Below are positions 41,369 through 50,565 of a stretch of 64,000 bases of DNA, one piece after another. The position numbers were made by a program, and so were the translations under genes. Each line of letters starts with the position of its first letter. The first letter of the stretch is position 1. Source of the stretch: an uncultured Clostridia bacterium (GTDB lineage: Bacteria; Bacillota; Clostridia; Christensenellales; Borkfalkiaceae); NCBI GenBank assembly GCA_934278995.1, contig CAKQWM010000009.1, positions 25,117-89,116 of the forward strand, given 5' to 3'. The notes under the pieces are model-generated. The model worked only from the letters and a program-made list of their open reading frames with translations. It was not told the DNA's origin and ran no database searches.

Positions 41369-43147
41369 TTGGAATACCGTTATAAACTTGTCGGGCTTAG
41401 TAATCTTGACGAAAAAACTCTTAAAAAATATAAGGCTAAAACGGAAAAAATCGAAAACGTCGAAGGCGTCGTATTCGACGGCGAATCAGTAATTATTTCG
41501 GCAAAAAACGAAGCCTACGAATACGATCTTCTGCAAACGCTTATAGCGATTTCCGACGAGTACGACATTGAAGTGGTTTTCGGCGACGAAATCGAAGAAA
41601 CAGCCGATAACGGGCTTATAGCCGAGGATTTTGCTGATAATAACGACTTTTACGACCTTACTCCCGCAACCAAAAGCGTAAAATACGACGAAAAAATCAC
41701 GCTTGATTACGACGACAGACTTGCAAAAAAAAGAAAGGAACTGAAAAAAGACACACTGTTTAGGATAGTCGAACTTTCCGTCGCGCTCGTTCTTTATATA
41801 GTAAGTTTGTTTTTAAAATCGACGGATTCGGTTTTGTCGTTTAAAATGATAACGCTTATTTTAAGTTTTTCCATATCCGGTTATGACGTCGTGTTTAACG
41901 CGGGGCTTGACGTGATTAAAAAAAGACCGCTCGGCGGAAATCTCGCGGCACTTGTAGCGTCTATAGCATTTGTCGTTCTCGGTCAACCTAACGTCGCCAC
42001 CTTATTGATTTTTTTGTTCGCGCTTAATAAATTCATTCGTAATTTTTCCGAAAAATCGGGAGAAATTAAAGTCGAAAGTTGTTTTTATACCGGTAGTACC
42101 CCTGTTAATGTAAACGGCGAAGAAGTTTCAAGAAGCGAAATATCGGAGGGAACAATCGTAACTTTATATAAAGGCGATACACTGCCGACCGACGGAACAG
42201 CCCTTGGCGACGGAGAACTTTCGCGTTACGCCGTTGATTATTCTCTCGAAACCGACTGTAAAAAAGGGGACGACGTTCCGGCGGGTTCGGTAGTTTTGTC
42301 GGATAGTTTCATATATAAATCGACCAAAAATTACGGCGAAAGTATTATCGACGAAAATCGCAAAGAATTTGAACGCGCAACCGATTATCGTTCGTCCGAT
42401 AAAAAAGTACAAAAACTTGCAAAAACGGGCTTATACGCGGACTTATGTATGATTTTTATAGCGCTTGCGGTAACCTTTATATTGCCTATATTCGACGCGG
42501 TTTATATAGACGGGCTTAAAAATACGGCTTTAATAGGCGCGGCGTTGTTAGCCGTAACGATGATTACCGATACGATAGGGCAGACGTTATTGACCTACAA
42601 AAACCTTTACGCCGACGCGCGCGCCTGCTTTGTAAAATATAATACTTTGAGCGGCGTTAAAAAAATAGGCGGGGCAAATTCCGTAAAGTTAAGCGCGAAA
42701 GCCCTTTCAAACGGCAAAATATTAAAAGACGATTCTTTGGGCGCGCTTTACGAACTTAACGCTTTGGGCGTCAAAAAAGTAGAGGTGGATTTTGACTGTG
42801 AACTTTTACCGCAAGCCGAAAAGAAAATAGATTTTGTTCTGCCCGAACTGAAAAAAGAAAAACAAGTTTACGTAGAGGAAAAAGACGGTGTTTTAAAAAT
42901 CGAAGACGCGCTTATACTGAACGACCAGATTTCTTACGTACCGCTCGCTTATAAAATGGCGAAACGCGCGCTGACAGCGGTCAAGGCGGGCAAAACGGTC
43001 GCAATAATAAGCAAAGCGTTGCTCGTTATCGGGCTGGTTATAGCGGCGGTTTTAAAATTCAACGCGGCTTACCTTGCCGTAATCGGCGCAGGCTTTTCGG
43101 TTATAGAGTCGATGCTTACGCTTTTTGGCTTTACGAAAAACAAATAA
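41369..43147 (+). CDS. Degenerate P1B-type (heavy-metal) ATPase homologue without catalytic motifs
   Basis: 592-residue membrane protein whose order matches CadA/ZntA-type ATPases: an HMA-like N-domain without the CxxC metal site (GLSNLDE), membrane helices, an actuator-like domain (GTIVTLYKGDTLPTDGTAL), helices, a short P-domain remnant and two last helices. Every catalytic motif is changed: TGES is replaced by LETD, the CPC membrane site is absent (VTMITDTIGQ), DKTGT is replaced by SAKALSN (~440), and GDGxND and the N-domain are missing. The frame is intact over 1.8 kb with a good promoter, so it is under selection as a protein. TTG 41369 is preferred (AGAAGG eight bases upstream); GTG 41360 overlaps that site. 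Confidence 0.75.
   Translation: MEYRYKLVGLSNLDEKTLKKYKAKTEKIENVEGVVFDGESVIISAKNEAYEYDLLQTLIAISDEYDIEVVFGDEIEETADNGLIAEDFADNNDFYDLTPATKSVKYDEKITLDYDDRLAKKRKELKKDTLFRIVELSVALVLYIVSLFLKSTDSVLSFKMITLILSFSISGYDVVFNAGLDVIKKRPLGGNLAALVASIAFVVLGQPNVATLLIFLFALNKFIRNFSEKSGEIKVESCFYTGSTPVNVNGEEVSRSEISEGTIVTLYKGDTLPTDGTALGDGELSRYAVDYSLETDCKKGDDVPAGSVVLSDSFIYKSTKNYGESIIDENRKEFERATDYRSSDKKVQKLAKTGLYADLCMIFIALAVTFILPIFDAVYIDGLKNTALIGAALLAVTMITDTIGQTLLTYKNLYADARACFVKYNTLSGVKKIGGANSVKLSAKALSNGKILKDDSLGALYELNALGVKKVEVDFDCELLPQAEKKIDFVLPELKKEKQVYVEEKDGVLKIEDALILNDQISYVPLAYKMAKRALTAVKAGKTVAIISKALLVIGLVIAAVLKFNAAYLAVIGAGFSVIESMLTLFGFTKNK
41605..41621 (+). repeat. Dispersed 17-bp element, copy 15 (inside pseudo-ATPase gene)
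   Basis: Perfect CGATAACGGGCTTATAG in frame, encoding ADNGLIAED in the linker between the HMA-like domain and the first helices, almost the same peptide as in chrA. A partial copy (ACGGGCTTATACGCGGACTT) follows in the same gene at about 42425. Confidence 0.88.
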
Positions 43148-43164
43148 TCAATCGAATACTTTAC

Positions 43165-43194
43165 GGGCGGGTGGTTTAACCCGCTCTTTTTTTT
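43165..43194 (+). terminator. Terminator of the pseudo-ATPase gene
   Basis: GGGCGGGT pairs with ACCCGCTC (one G-T) around a six-base loop, followed by eight T residues. Confidence 0.9.
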
Positions 43195-43235
43195 GCAAAT
43201 TCGTTAAAAAATCACAAAATATCGTTATAAATCGG

Positions 43236-43293
43236 TTGACTATTTTATCCGTAACTAATATAATAACTACTACAAAAATGTTAGGCTACTAAC
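43236..43293 (+). promoter_or_regulatory. marR promoter with palindromic operator
   Basis: TTGACT (43236-43241), 17 bases, TATAAT (43259-43264). Downstream, GTTAG-GCTA-CTAAC (43280-43293) is a perfect 5+5 palindrome between the start point and ATG, with a related GTAACTA at 43251-43257 in the spacer. This is the expected place for binding by the encoded MarR protein. Confidence 0.75.
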
Positions 43294-43305
43294 AAAAGGG
43301 AAGTT

Positions 43306-43752
43306 ATGCATTACATCGGTCGGGAAATCAAAATGACGCAAAATTTAATACAAAGGCTCATGGACACGACGACGAGGCTTAATTCACAGGGCGGCGTATC
43401 GTTTTCCGTCAAGCAGATCTGCGGTTATCTTTACTGTAATTCGGATAAACCGATTTATCAAAAAGATCTGGAGAAGGTTTTTTCGTTGCGTCGTTCATCG
43501 GCAAGCGCACAACTTAAAAAAATGGAAGAGAAAGGTCTTATTACCAGAGAGGGTATTCCCGAAGACAAACGCTTAAAGGAAATCAAACTTACTCCGCTTG
43601 CCGAAAAAGAAGTGGAAAAAACGATAGAAGATATTAAAAACATCGAAGCCGTCATTTCGGGCGGTATAACCGAAGACGAAGCGGAGGCGCTTTTAAAAAC
43701 ACTTAAAAAGATAAGGCTTTCTATAGAAAACAGGCTTTCGCAAAAACAATAA
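43306..43752 (+). CDS. MarR-family transcriptional regulator
   Basis: 148-residue winged-helix repressor. Helix-turn-helix and wing are visible: QKDLEKVFSLRRSSASAQLKKMEEKGLITREGIPEDKRLKEIKLTPLAEK (recognition helix and the DxR wing in outline), flanked by dimerisation helices. It very probably controls itself and the two ABC exporter genes behind it. AAGGGAAG lies five bases before ATG 43306; a second ATG at 43333 is also possible. A palindromic operator candidate overlaps the leader. Confidence 0.9.
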   Translation: MHYIGREIKMTQNLIQRLMDTTTRLNSQGGVSFSVKQICGYLYCNSDKPIYQKDLEKVFSLRRSSASAQLKKMEEKGLITREGIPEDKRLKEIKLTPLAEKEVEKTIEDIKNIEAVISGGITEDEAEALLKTLKKIRLSIENRLSQKQ

Positions 43753-43760
43753 AAGCCCGC

Positions 43761-43777
43761 CTATAGGTCGATTATCG
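43761..43777 (-). repeat. Dispersed 17-bp element, second form, copy 16 (3' of marR)
   Basis: Perfect CTATAGGTCGATTATCG, nine bases after the marR stop and 36 before the exporter gene. Confidence 0.8.
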
Positions 43778-43812
43778 TAAAATATTGATATAATTATAAC
43801 GGAAAATACAAA

Positions 43813-45561
43813 ATGATCGAACTAATTAAAAAATGCGTAAGAAATTATAAAAAGTCATCGATACTTTCGCCGATATTCGTATCTATCGAATGCGTTTTCG
43901 ACGTATTGATACCTTACGTTATGACGTTGCTTTTAAACGTGGGCATTAAAGGCTCGGATACCAACGCCGTTTTATTATACGGCGCGTTGCTTGTCGCTAT
44001 GAGCCTTGTCGCCTTGCTTTTTGGCGCGCTTTCGGGCATCGCGTGTTCAAAAGCGTCAAACGGGTTTGCAACGAATATACGCCACGATATGTTTGAAAAA
44101 GTGCAGGAGTATTCTTTTGAGGACATTGACAAATTTTCCGCCGCATCGCTTATAACGAGAATGACTACCGACGTAAATATGGTGCAAAATTCTTATATGA
44201 TGATTATAAGGATAGCTATACGCTCTCCTTTGATGCTCGTTTTCGGGCTTGTCATGACGATAACGGTCGGCGGTCCTTTAGCAAGCGTGTTTGCCGTAGT
44301 AATGCCCATACTTTTTTTCGGTCTGATGCTTATTTTCAAAAAGGCGATGCCGGTATTCAGAAGGCTGTTTAAAAAATACGACAGATTAAACGTTGTCGTC
44401 GAAGAAGACATACGCGGTATGCGCGTGGTAAAATCCAACGTAAGAGAAGAAAAAGAGATAGAAAAATTCAACGCCGCGTCCGAAGACGTTTATAACGATT
44501 TTACGAAGGCGGGCAAAATAGTCGTTTTGTCCAACCCGCTTATGCAACTATGCATGTACGTGGTAATAACGCTTATAGGCTGGTTCGGCGCCCGCATGAT
44601 TATTTCGTCGGGAGGAACCGCTTTACAGGATACTCAACTTTCCATGATGATTACGTACAGCGCCCAGATACTCATGAGCCTTATGATGTTTTCGATGATA
44701 TACGTAAACCTTACCATGTCGAAAGCGTCGATTGACAGAATACTCGAAGTAATGCATCAACAACCTTCTATAAAGAACCCGGATAGTCCCGTTGCCGAGG
44801 TGAAAAACGGCGATATCGATTTCGATAACGTTAGTTTTTCTTATTCCAAAAAAAGCGGCGTAAATTGTCTTGAAAATATCAATCTTCACATAAAAAGCGG
44901 TGAAACGATTGGTATTATAGGCGGAACGGGCAGTTCTAAAACCACTTTGGTGCAACTTTTGCCGAGACTATACGACGTTACCGAAGGCGTACTAAAAGTA
45001 GGCGACGTAAACGTAAAAGATTACGACCTTAACGCGCTCAGAAAAGCCGTTGCGATGGTTCTGCAGAAAAACGTATTGTTTTCCGGTACGATACGCGAAA
45101 ACATGAAGTGGGGAAACCCTGACGCCACAGACGAAGAAATCGACGAAGCCCTTAAACTTTCCTGCGCGGACGAATTCGTTTATCGGCTTGACGGACTCGA
45201 CACCCACATCGAGCAAGGCGGCGCGAACGTTTCGGGAGGTCAGCGACAAAGACTCTGCATTGCGCGTGCGCTTATAGGAAAACCGAAGATTCTGGTTCTT
45301 GACGACAGCACGAGCGCCGTCGATATGAACACAGACTTAAAAATTCGTCGCGGATTTAAAAAATATATTCCCGAAACGACCAAACTCATTATAGCGCAAA
45401 GAATCGTTTCGGTTATGGATGCGGACAGAATTATCGTTATGGATAACGGTAAAATATCGGCAATCGGCACGCACGAGTATTTAATGCAAAACAGCGATAT
45501 TTATCGTGAAGTTTACGATTCACAGCAAAGCGGAGGTGATTTCGATGGCGGTCAGTCATAA
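43813..45561 (+). CDS. ABC exporter half-transporter 1 (degenerate-site subunit)
   Basis: 582 residues: six membrane helices (~20-310) and an ATPase domain. Walker A GGTGSSKTT, Q-loop VLQKNVLF, signature VSGGQRQR, and Walker B VLVLDDSTSAVD-like (ILVLDDS). The residue after the Walker B Asp is Asp rather than catalytic Glu, the hallmark of the degenerate-site partner in heterodimeric multidrug exporters (LmrCD/TM287-288 type). The partner gene overlaps by 17 bases. Regulated with marR. Confidence 0.92.
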   Translation: MIELIKKCVRNYKKSSILSPIFVSIECVFDVLIPYVMTLLLNVGIKGSDTNAVLLYGALLVAMSLVALLFGALSGIACSKASNGFATNIRHDMFEKVQEYSFEDIDKFSAASLITRMTTDVNMVQNSYMMIIRIAIRSPLMLVFGLVMTITVGGPLASVFAVVMPILFFGLMLIFKKAMPVFRRLFKKYDRLNVVVEEDIRGMRVVKSNVREEKEIEKFNAASEDVYNDFTKAGKIVVLSNPLMQLCMYVVITLIGWFGARMIISSGGTALQDTQLSMMITYSAQILMSLMMFSMIYVNLTMSKASIDRILEVMHQQPSIKNPDSPVAEVKNGDIDFDNVSFSYSKKSGVNCLENINLHIKSGETIGIIGGTGSSKTTLVQLLPRLYDVTEGVLKVGDVNVKDYDLNALRKAVAMVLQKNVLFSGTIRENMKWGNPDATDEEIDEALKLSCADEFVYRLDGLDTHIEQGGANVSGGQRQRLCIARALIGKPKILVLDDSTSAVDMNTDLKIRRGFKKYIPETTKLIIAQRIVSVMDADRIIVMDNGKISAIGTHEYLMQNSDIYREVYDSQQSGGDFDGGQS

Positions 45562-47509
45562 AACGAATACGGAAGCGACGAAAATCGCTTCCCGACCAAA
45601 TCTGAAAAACAAGCACGCGCTGAAAACGCTGGGGCGAGTTATTAAGTATCTTCTTCACGGCAAAAAACTCATTCTTTTTATAACGTCGCTTATCTGCATA
45701 ATTTTGTCGAGTTACGCTTCGGTGCAAAGCATGGCGATGATAGAAGATCTGCTTATCGAAATCAACGTGCAACTCGAAAACGCGAAATCGGGGTTTGAAA
45801 ACGCGGTTACTTATTCGGGCATAGGCGGCGTACTGTTAAAGATGATAATTATTTTCCTTATCGGCGTCGTCGCTTCGTATTTTTCCAACCGGATAAACAT
45901 TACGTTGGCGCAAGGTACTATCAGAGACATAAGGGATACGATGTTCAAAAAAATGCAGTATTTCCCGGTAAAATACTTTGATACCCATACCTTTGGGGAA
46001 ACGATGAGTCGGTTTACTAACGACGTCGATACCATGGAGGAACTGATTGCAAACAGCGTTCCGAATATAATTTCTTCCATGGTAACAATCGTCGTTTGCC
46101 TTGTAGAGATGATAGTTAAAAGTTGGCAACTGACGCTCGTCGTTCTTATCAGCGTGTTCCTGATGTTTTTCGTCATTAAAGGTTTAGGAGCAAAATCCGC
46201 CCATTATTTTATCAAACGTCAGGATTCGATAGGTAAAGTCAACGGCTACGTGGAAGAAATGATGAACGGGCAGAAAATCGTAAAGGTATTTTGCCACGAA
46301 AGCGAAAACCAACGTAAATTCGACGTCATAAACGAGGAGTTGAACGAAAATTCCACCAAAGCGAACAAGTACGCCAATATATTTATGCCCATAATGGCGA
46401 ACCTTACTTACGTGCAGTATGTTTTAATAGCGGTAATCGGCGCGATTTTCGCCAACAACAATTTGTTGATAGTAAGGGATCAATCGATAACGTACAGCGC
46501 CGCCGCAATTGCTCTTATATCTGCATTTTTACTTTTATCGAGATCGTTTACAAGACCTATAAATATGGTTTCGCAACAGTTTAACTCGGTCGTTATGGCT
46601 CTTGCCGGAGCGGAAAGGATTTTCGATCTTATGGATACCGAACCCGAAGTCGATAACGGTTACGTAACTTTGGTTAAAGCGCGCGAGGAGGAAGGAAAGA
46701 TAGTAGAAACCGATTCGGGCGAATGGGAATATTACTGGAAACATCCGCACGGGGACGGTACGCTTACTTACGAAAAACTTAAGGGACACGTTGTGTTAAA
46801 AGACGTAGATTTTTCTTACGACGGCGAAACTCAGGTTCTTCACGACGTTTCCATAGACGCCAAACCCGGCACCAAGGTAGCCCTTATCGGTAAAACAGGC
46901 GCGGGAAAAACAACGATTTCAAATCTTATAAACCGCTTTTACGATATCGACGATGGCAAAATTCGTTACGACGGCATAAATATAAATAAGATAAAGAAAG
47001 CGGACTTAAGAAGATCGCTCGGCGTCGTACTGCAGGAAATAAATTTGTTTACCGATACCGTTATGGAAAACATAAGATACGGTAAACCCGATGCTACCGA
47101 CGAAGAAGTTTATAACGCGGCGCGACTCGTCCACGCGGACGAATTTATCAGGCGGTTACCGGACGGCTATAATACGGTACTTACCCACGACGGAGCAAAT
47201 CTGTCGCAAGGACAGAGGCAACTGTTGTCGATAGCAAGGGTAGCGGTAGCAAATCCGCCAGCAATGATACTCGACGAAGCAACGTCGAGCATCGACACGA
47301 GGACGGAAGAAATAGTTCAAAGCGGTATGGATAACCTTATGAAGGGAAGAACCGTGTTCGTAATAGCCCATAGACTTTCCACCGTAAGAAACGCCGACAA
47401 CATTATGGTTATGGACGGCGGAAGAATAGCGGAACAGGGCAATCACGACGAACTTATGAATTTAAAAGGAATGTATTACTCGCTTTATACCGGCAGTACG
47501 ATTACTTAA
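45545..47509 (+). CDS. ABC exporter half-transporter 2 (consensus-site subunit)
   Basis: 654 residues with a longer N-terminus and an insertion between membrane and ATPase domains (~360-420). Walker A GKTGAGKTT, signature LSQGQRQ (non-canonical Ser-Gln), Walker B MILDEATSS with catalytic Glu, and switch His in VIAHRLST. Together with the previous gene it forms the asymmetric exporter. ATG at 45545 has GGAGGTGA six bases upstream; upstream in-frame codons are rejected. The substrate is unknown, presumably hydrophobic drugs or peptides. Confidence 0.93.
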   Translation: MAVSHKTNTEATKIASRPNLKNKHALKTLGRVIKYLLHGKKLILFITSLICIILSSYASVQSMAMIEDLLIEINVQLENAKSGFENAVTYSGIGGVLLKMIIIFLIGVVASYFSNRINITLAQGTIRDIRDTMFKKMQYFPVKYFDTHTFGETMSRFTNDVDTMEELIANSVPNIISSMVTIVVCLVEMIVKSWQLTLVVLISVFLMFFVIKGLGAKSAHYFIKRQDSIGKVNGYVEEMMNGQKIVKVFCHESENQRKFDVINEELNENSTKANKYANIFMPIMANLTYVQYVLIAVIGAIFANNNLLIVRDQSITYSAAAIALISAFLLLSRSFTRPINMVSQQFNSVVMALAGAERIFDLMDTEPEVDNGYVTLVKAREEEGKIVETDSGEWEYYWKHPHGDGTLTYEKLKGHVVLKDVDFSYDGETQVLHDVSIDAKPGTKVALIGKTGAGKTTISNLINRFYDIDDGKIRYDGININKIKKADLRRSLGVVLQEINLFTDTVMENIRYGKPDATDEEVYNAARLVHADEFIRRLPDGYNTVLTHDGANLSQGQRQLLSIARVAVANPPAMILDEATSSIDTRTEEIVQSGMDNLMKGRTVFVIAHRLSTVRNADNIMVMDGGRIAEQGNHDELMNLKGMYYSLYTGSTIT

Positions 47510-47516
47510 AAATTGC

Positions 47517-47533
47517 CGATAACGGGCGTATAA
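47517..47533 (+). repeat. Dispersed 17-bp element, copy 17
   Basis: CGATAACGGGCGTATAA, 15 of 17, eight bases after the exporter stop codon, followed by GCGAACTTTTGA. Confidence 0.75.
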
Positions 47534-47612
47534 GCGAACTTTTGATGAAATTTTTAAATAACTCACGATGACTTTACGGTTTGTCGCGGGTTATTTTTTT
47601 ACGGTGAAATAT

Positions 47613-48494
47613 ATGTTAAAAATAGAAGGCGCTATAACAGCGCTCGTAACTCCTATAAAAAAGGGAGGCTACGTGGATTATGAATGTTTAAAACGACTTA
47701 TTTTAAGGCAAATAAGACTGAAAGCCTCCGCAATAGTCGTTCTGGGTACGACCGGAGAGGCTTCCGCAATGCCCGTTTACGAGCATAAAAAGATTTTAGA
47801 ATACGCCGTAACCGTATCGGACGGCAAAATACCCGTAATATCGGGGTGCGGTTCAAACGATACCGCTCACGCCGTCGAAATGACGAAATTTTGCAAAAAA
47901 ATAGGGGCGACGGCAGGTTTGTCTGTTACGCCGTATTATAATAAAACTACTCAAAACGGGCTTATAGCGCACTATTTTAAGATTGCGGACGAGGCAGATT
48001 TTCCGTTGATAGTCTATAACGTGCCGAGCCGTACGGGTATGGATATAACGACGGAAACATATTTAAAACTAATAGAAAATCCTAATATCGTCGGCATAAA
48101 AGAAGCGTCGTTTGATGTAAATAAACTCTCTTCGCTTTCGCTTATTTCCGATAAAACGGCGGTTTATTGCGGAAACGACGAAGCAATACTTCCTTATTTT
48201 TTGTCCGGAGCAAAAGGGGTGATATCTGTCGTGGCGAACATTATACCCGATAAAATTCAGTACGTTTATAAAATGGCGAAAGCAGGCAAAATAAAAGAAG
48301 CGAAAGTAGAATACGATAAATATTACGGGTTTATTAAATCGCTGTTTTCAACGGTTAATCCTATTCCCGTAAAATACGCCATGTCGAAACTGAAACTGTG
48401 CGAAAACAGGCTTATACTGCCACTTTTGCCCATAAAAAGTAGCAGTCTGATATTAAAAGAATTAAAAAAAGTTAAGAGCGATGTATTGCCATGA
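47613..48494 (+). CDS. dapA: 4-hydroxy-tetrahydrodipicolinate synthase
   Basis: 293-residue aldolase-class enzyme condensing pyruvate with aspartate semialdehyde, the first step of the lysine/diaminopimelate branch. LGTTGEASA, VTPYYNKTTQNGL, the Tyr motif YNVPSRTG and the Schiff-base lysine motif GIKEAS are present. I start at ATG 47613 (GGTGA upstream); the frame extends 15 codons further up without a site. The sequence encoding TQNGLIA includes a partial dispersed-element core at 47953-47969. The stop overlaps dapF by four bases. Confidence 0.95.
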   Translation: MLKIEGAITALVTPIKKGGYVDYECLKRLILRQIRLKASAIVVLGTTGEASAMPVYEHKKILEYAVTVSDGKIPVISGCGSNDTAHAVEMTKFCKKIGATAGLSVTPYYNKTTQNGLIAHYFKIADEADFPLIVYNVPSRTGMDITTETYLKLIENPNIVGIKEASFDVNKLSSLSLISDKTAVYCGNDEAILPYFLSGAKGVISVVANIIPDKIQYVYKMAKAGKIKEAKVEYDKYYGFIKSLFSTVNPIPVKYAMSKLKLCENRLILPLLPIKSSSLILKELKKVKSDVLP

Positions 48495-49291
48495 AAATCA
48501 ATTTTTTCAAGATGCAGGCGCAAGGCAACGATTATTGTTATTGCGACTTAAATTATAACGACGAAGATTTTATAACCGAAAACGCGTCGGAAATTGCCAA
48601 AAAAATGTCGGAACGCAGATTTTCGGTAGGCGCAGACGGATTGATTATACTTAAACGGGATGACTTTTGCGATGCAAAGATAATAATTTACAATTCCGAC
48701 GGCACAAGAGCGTCCGTTTGCGGTAACGGGCTAAGGTGCGTCGCTTATTATTTATCGAAAAAACTTTCCGCGCGCAGTTTGAAAATCGCTACGGACGCCG
48801 GATTATACGATGCCGTAGTTTACGATAATTACGTCAGCGTCAATATGAAAAAGCCTGAAATAATCGAAAATCAAAAAGGTGCCTTTGTTAAATTAAAGCA
48901 AATAAGCGACGTGATTTTTTTCGATTTCGTGCGGGCGGGAAACAAACACCTTGTTTTGTATTACGGCAATAAAAAGGTTGATAACGGGCTTATAGACCGC
49001 TTTTTATCAAATAACAGAGAATTATCCGACGAATACAATCTTGAATTTATATATAAACGTGAAAAAGAATACCTAATAAGAGTGTTTGAGCGCGGAAGCG
49101 GTGAAACCCTTTGTTGCGGTTCGGGAGCGGTTGCCTCGTATTATTCGTTAAAATCAAAAGGGCTGATAGCCGATAAAAAAGCGTCGCTTAATTTCAGAGG
49201 CGGGAAAGTTTTCCTCGAAACGATAAAAGAAAACGTTTATCTCGGGGGAGAAGTAAGTTACCTTTACGAGGGAGTTTTTTACTATGATTGA
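48491..49291 (+). CDS. dapF: Diaminopimelate epimerase
   Basis: 266-residue epimerase converting LL- to meso-diaminopimelate. The two active-site cysteines lie in SVCGNGLRC and ETLCCGSGA, each in its normal half of the pseudo-dimeric fold, and the N-terminal FFKMQAQGNDY is typical. A dispersed element (48979-48995) encodes VDNGLID in a surface region. ATGA overlap with dapA; overlaps dapL by eight bases. Confidence 0.95.
   Translation: MKINFFKMQAQGNDYCYCDLNYNDEDFITENASEIAKKMSERRFSVGADGLIILKRDDFCDAKIIIYNSDGTRASVCGNGLRCVAYYLSKKLSARSLKIATDAGLYDAVVYDNYVSVNMKKPEIIENQKGAFVKLKQISDVIFFDFVRAGNKHLVLYYGNKKVDNGLIDRFLSNNRELSDEYNLEFIYKREKEYLIRVFERGSGETLCCGSGAVASYYSLKSKGLIADKKASLNFRGGKVFLETIKENVYLGGEVSYLYEGVFYYD
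48979..48995 (+). repeat. Dispersed 17-bp element, copy 18 (inside dapF)
   Basis: TGATAACGGGCTTATAG, 16 of 17, in frame, with AAAAAGGT before and ACCGCTTTTTATC after. Confidence 0.85.
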
Positions 49292-50498
49292 AATTAACCC
49301 AAACTATTTTGATTTACCGGAAAATTATTTTTTCAGCGAAATCGAAAAAAAAGTAGCGTCTTCTTTTCGCAAAGATTTAATCAATCTCGGAATCGGCGAC
49401 GCCGTAAGACCTTTATTTTCCGAGGTCGTTTTTAAACTAAGAAAATGCGCTTTTTTAATGTCGAACAGAAAGACGTTTAAAGGATATCCGCCGGTAAACG
49501 GTTACGATTTTTTTAAGGAAGCCGTAGCGGAAAAATACCGTAAAATCGGCGTCAAACTAAACATTGACGACGTATTCGTGTCGGACGGCGCAAAAACGGA
49601 TATATTTTCGCTTTTACACGTCTTCGGTAAAACAGACGCGCTTATACATAATCCCTGTTACCCGGCATATCTCGACGCCAACGTTGCTTTCGGAAACAAC
49701 GTGGAATTTATTCCGAGCAATAAAGAAAACTCGTTTTTACCCATGCCGGACGAAATTCCCGAAATTTTCAAAAATAAACGCGCTCTTATTTATTTATGTT
49801 CGCCCGATAACCCTACGGGCGCGGTTTACGACTTGGCTTCTTTATCTTCTTGGGTTAAATACGCGAACGAAAGCGGTTCGGTAATATTATTCGACAGCGC
49901 GTATTCGGATTATATAAGGGGCGATTATCCGAAATCGATTTTTCAGATAGAAAACGCCGATAATTGCGCGATAGAAATTTCATCGCTGTCTAAGTCGGCA
50001 AACTTTACGGGCGTAAGGGTAGGCTGGACCATCATAGGAAAAAATCTCAAAATCGGCGGTGTAAAATTGAACAAGGTCTTTTCGAGAATGAAGGCGTCTA
50101 TGACGAACGGAGTTTCTTTTATAGGTCAGTATATCGGCGCCGCTGCGCTTTCAAAAACAGGTTTAAAAAAATGCCGTCGGAACACGGATTATTATCTTGG
50201 CAACGCAAAATCGCTTAAAAAGTTTTTATGCGAAAAAGGAATTTATGCCGTGGGCGGGGATGATTCGCCGTACGTGTTTTTTCAATGTCCTAAGGGCTTT
50301 ACCTCCCGCGGGTATTCCGACTTTTTGCTAAGCGAAGCCGGAATCGTTACCGCACCGGGTTCGGGCTTTAACACGGGCGGCGAAGGCTATATACGCCTCT
50401 CCGGCTTTTGTACGCGCGAGGAGGCAAAGATTGCCGCAAAAAGATTAAATAAGGTTATAGGAACCGATTACGTAAACCTTAAACAGATAATACGTTAA
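49284..50498 (+). CDS. dapL: LL-diaminopimelate aminotransferase
   Basis: 404-residue PLP enzyme that converts tetrahydrodipicolinate directly to LL-diaminopimelate, bypassing succinylated or acetylated intermediates. INPNYFDLPENYFFSEI is the DapL start signature, LGIGDAVRPL and YLCSPDNPTGAV follow, and the PLP lysine is in SSLSKSANFTGVRVGW. The gene overlaps dapF, so dapA-dapF-dapL is one operon supplying DAP for peptidoglycan; dapB must lie elsewhere. Confidence 0.93.
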   Translation: MIEINPNYFDLPENYFFSEIEKKVASSFRKDLINLGIGDAVRPLFSEVVFKLRKCAFLMSNRKTFKGYPPVNGYDFFKEAVAEKYRKIGVKLNIDDVFVSDGAKTDIFSLLHVFGKTDALIHNPCYPAYLDANVAFGNNVEFIPSNKENSFLPMPDEIPEIFKNKRALIYLCSPDNPTGAVYDLASLSSWVKYANESGSVILFDSAYSDYIRGDYPKSIFQIENADNCAIEISSLSKSANFTGVRVGWTIIGKNLKIGGVKLNKVFSRMKASMTNGVSFIGQYIGAAALSKTGLKKCRRNTDYYLGNAKSLKKFLCEKGIYAVGGDDSPYVFFQCPKGFTSRGYSDFLLSEAGIVTAPGSGFNTGGEGYIRLSGFCTREEAKIAAKRLNKVIGTDYVNLKQIIR

Positions 50499-50532
50499 TC
50501 AAGAACAACAAACAATCGGTGCAAAAATGCGC

Positions 50533-50549
50533 CTATAAGCCTGTTATCG
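50533..50549 (-). repeat. Dispersed 17-bp element, copy 19 (3' of dapL)
   Basis: CTATAAGCCTGTTATCG, 16 of 17, flanked by GCAAAAATGCG and ACTAAAAATT. Confidence 0.85.
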
Positions 50550-50565
50550 ACTAAAAATTATAAAA

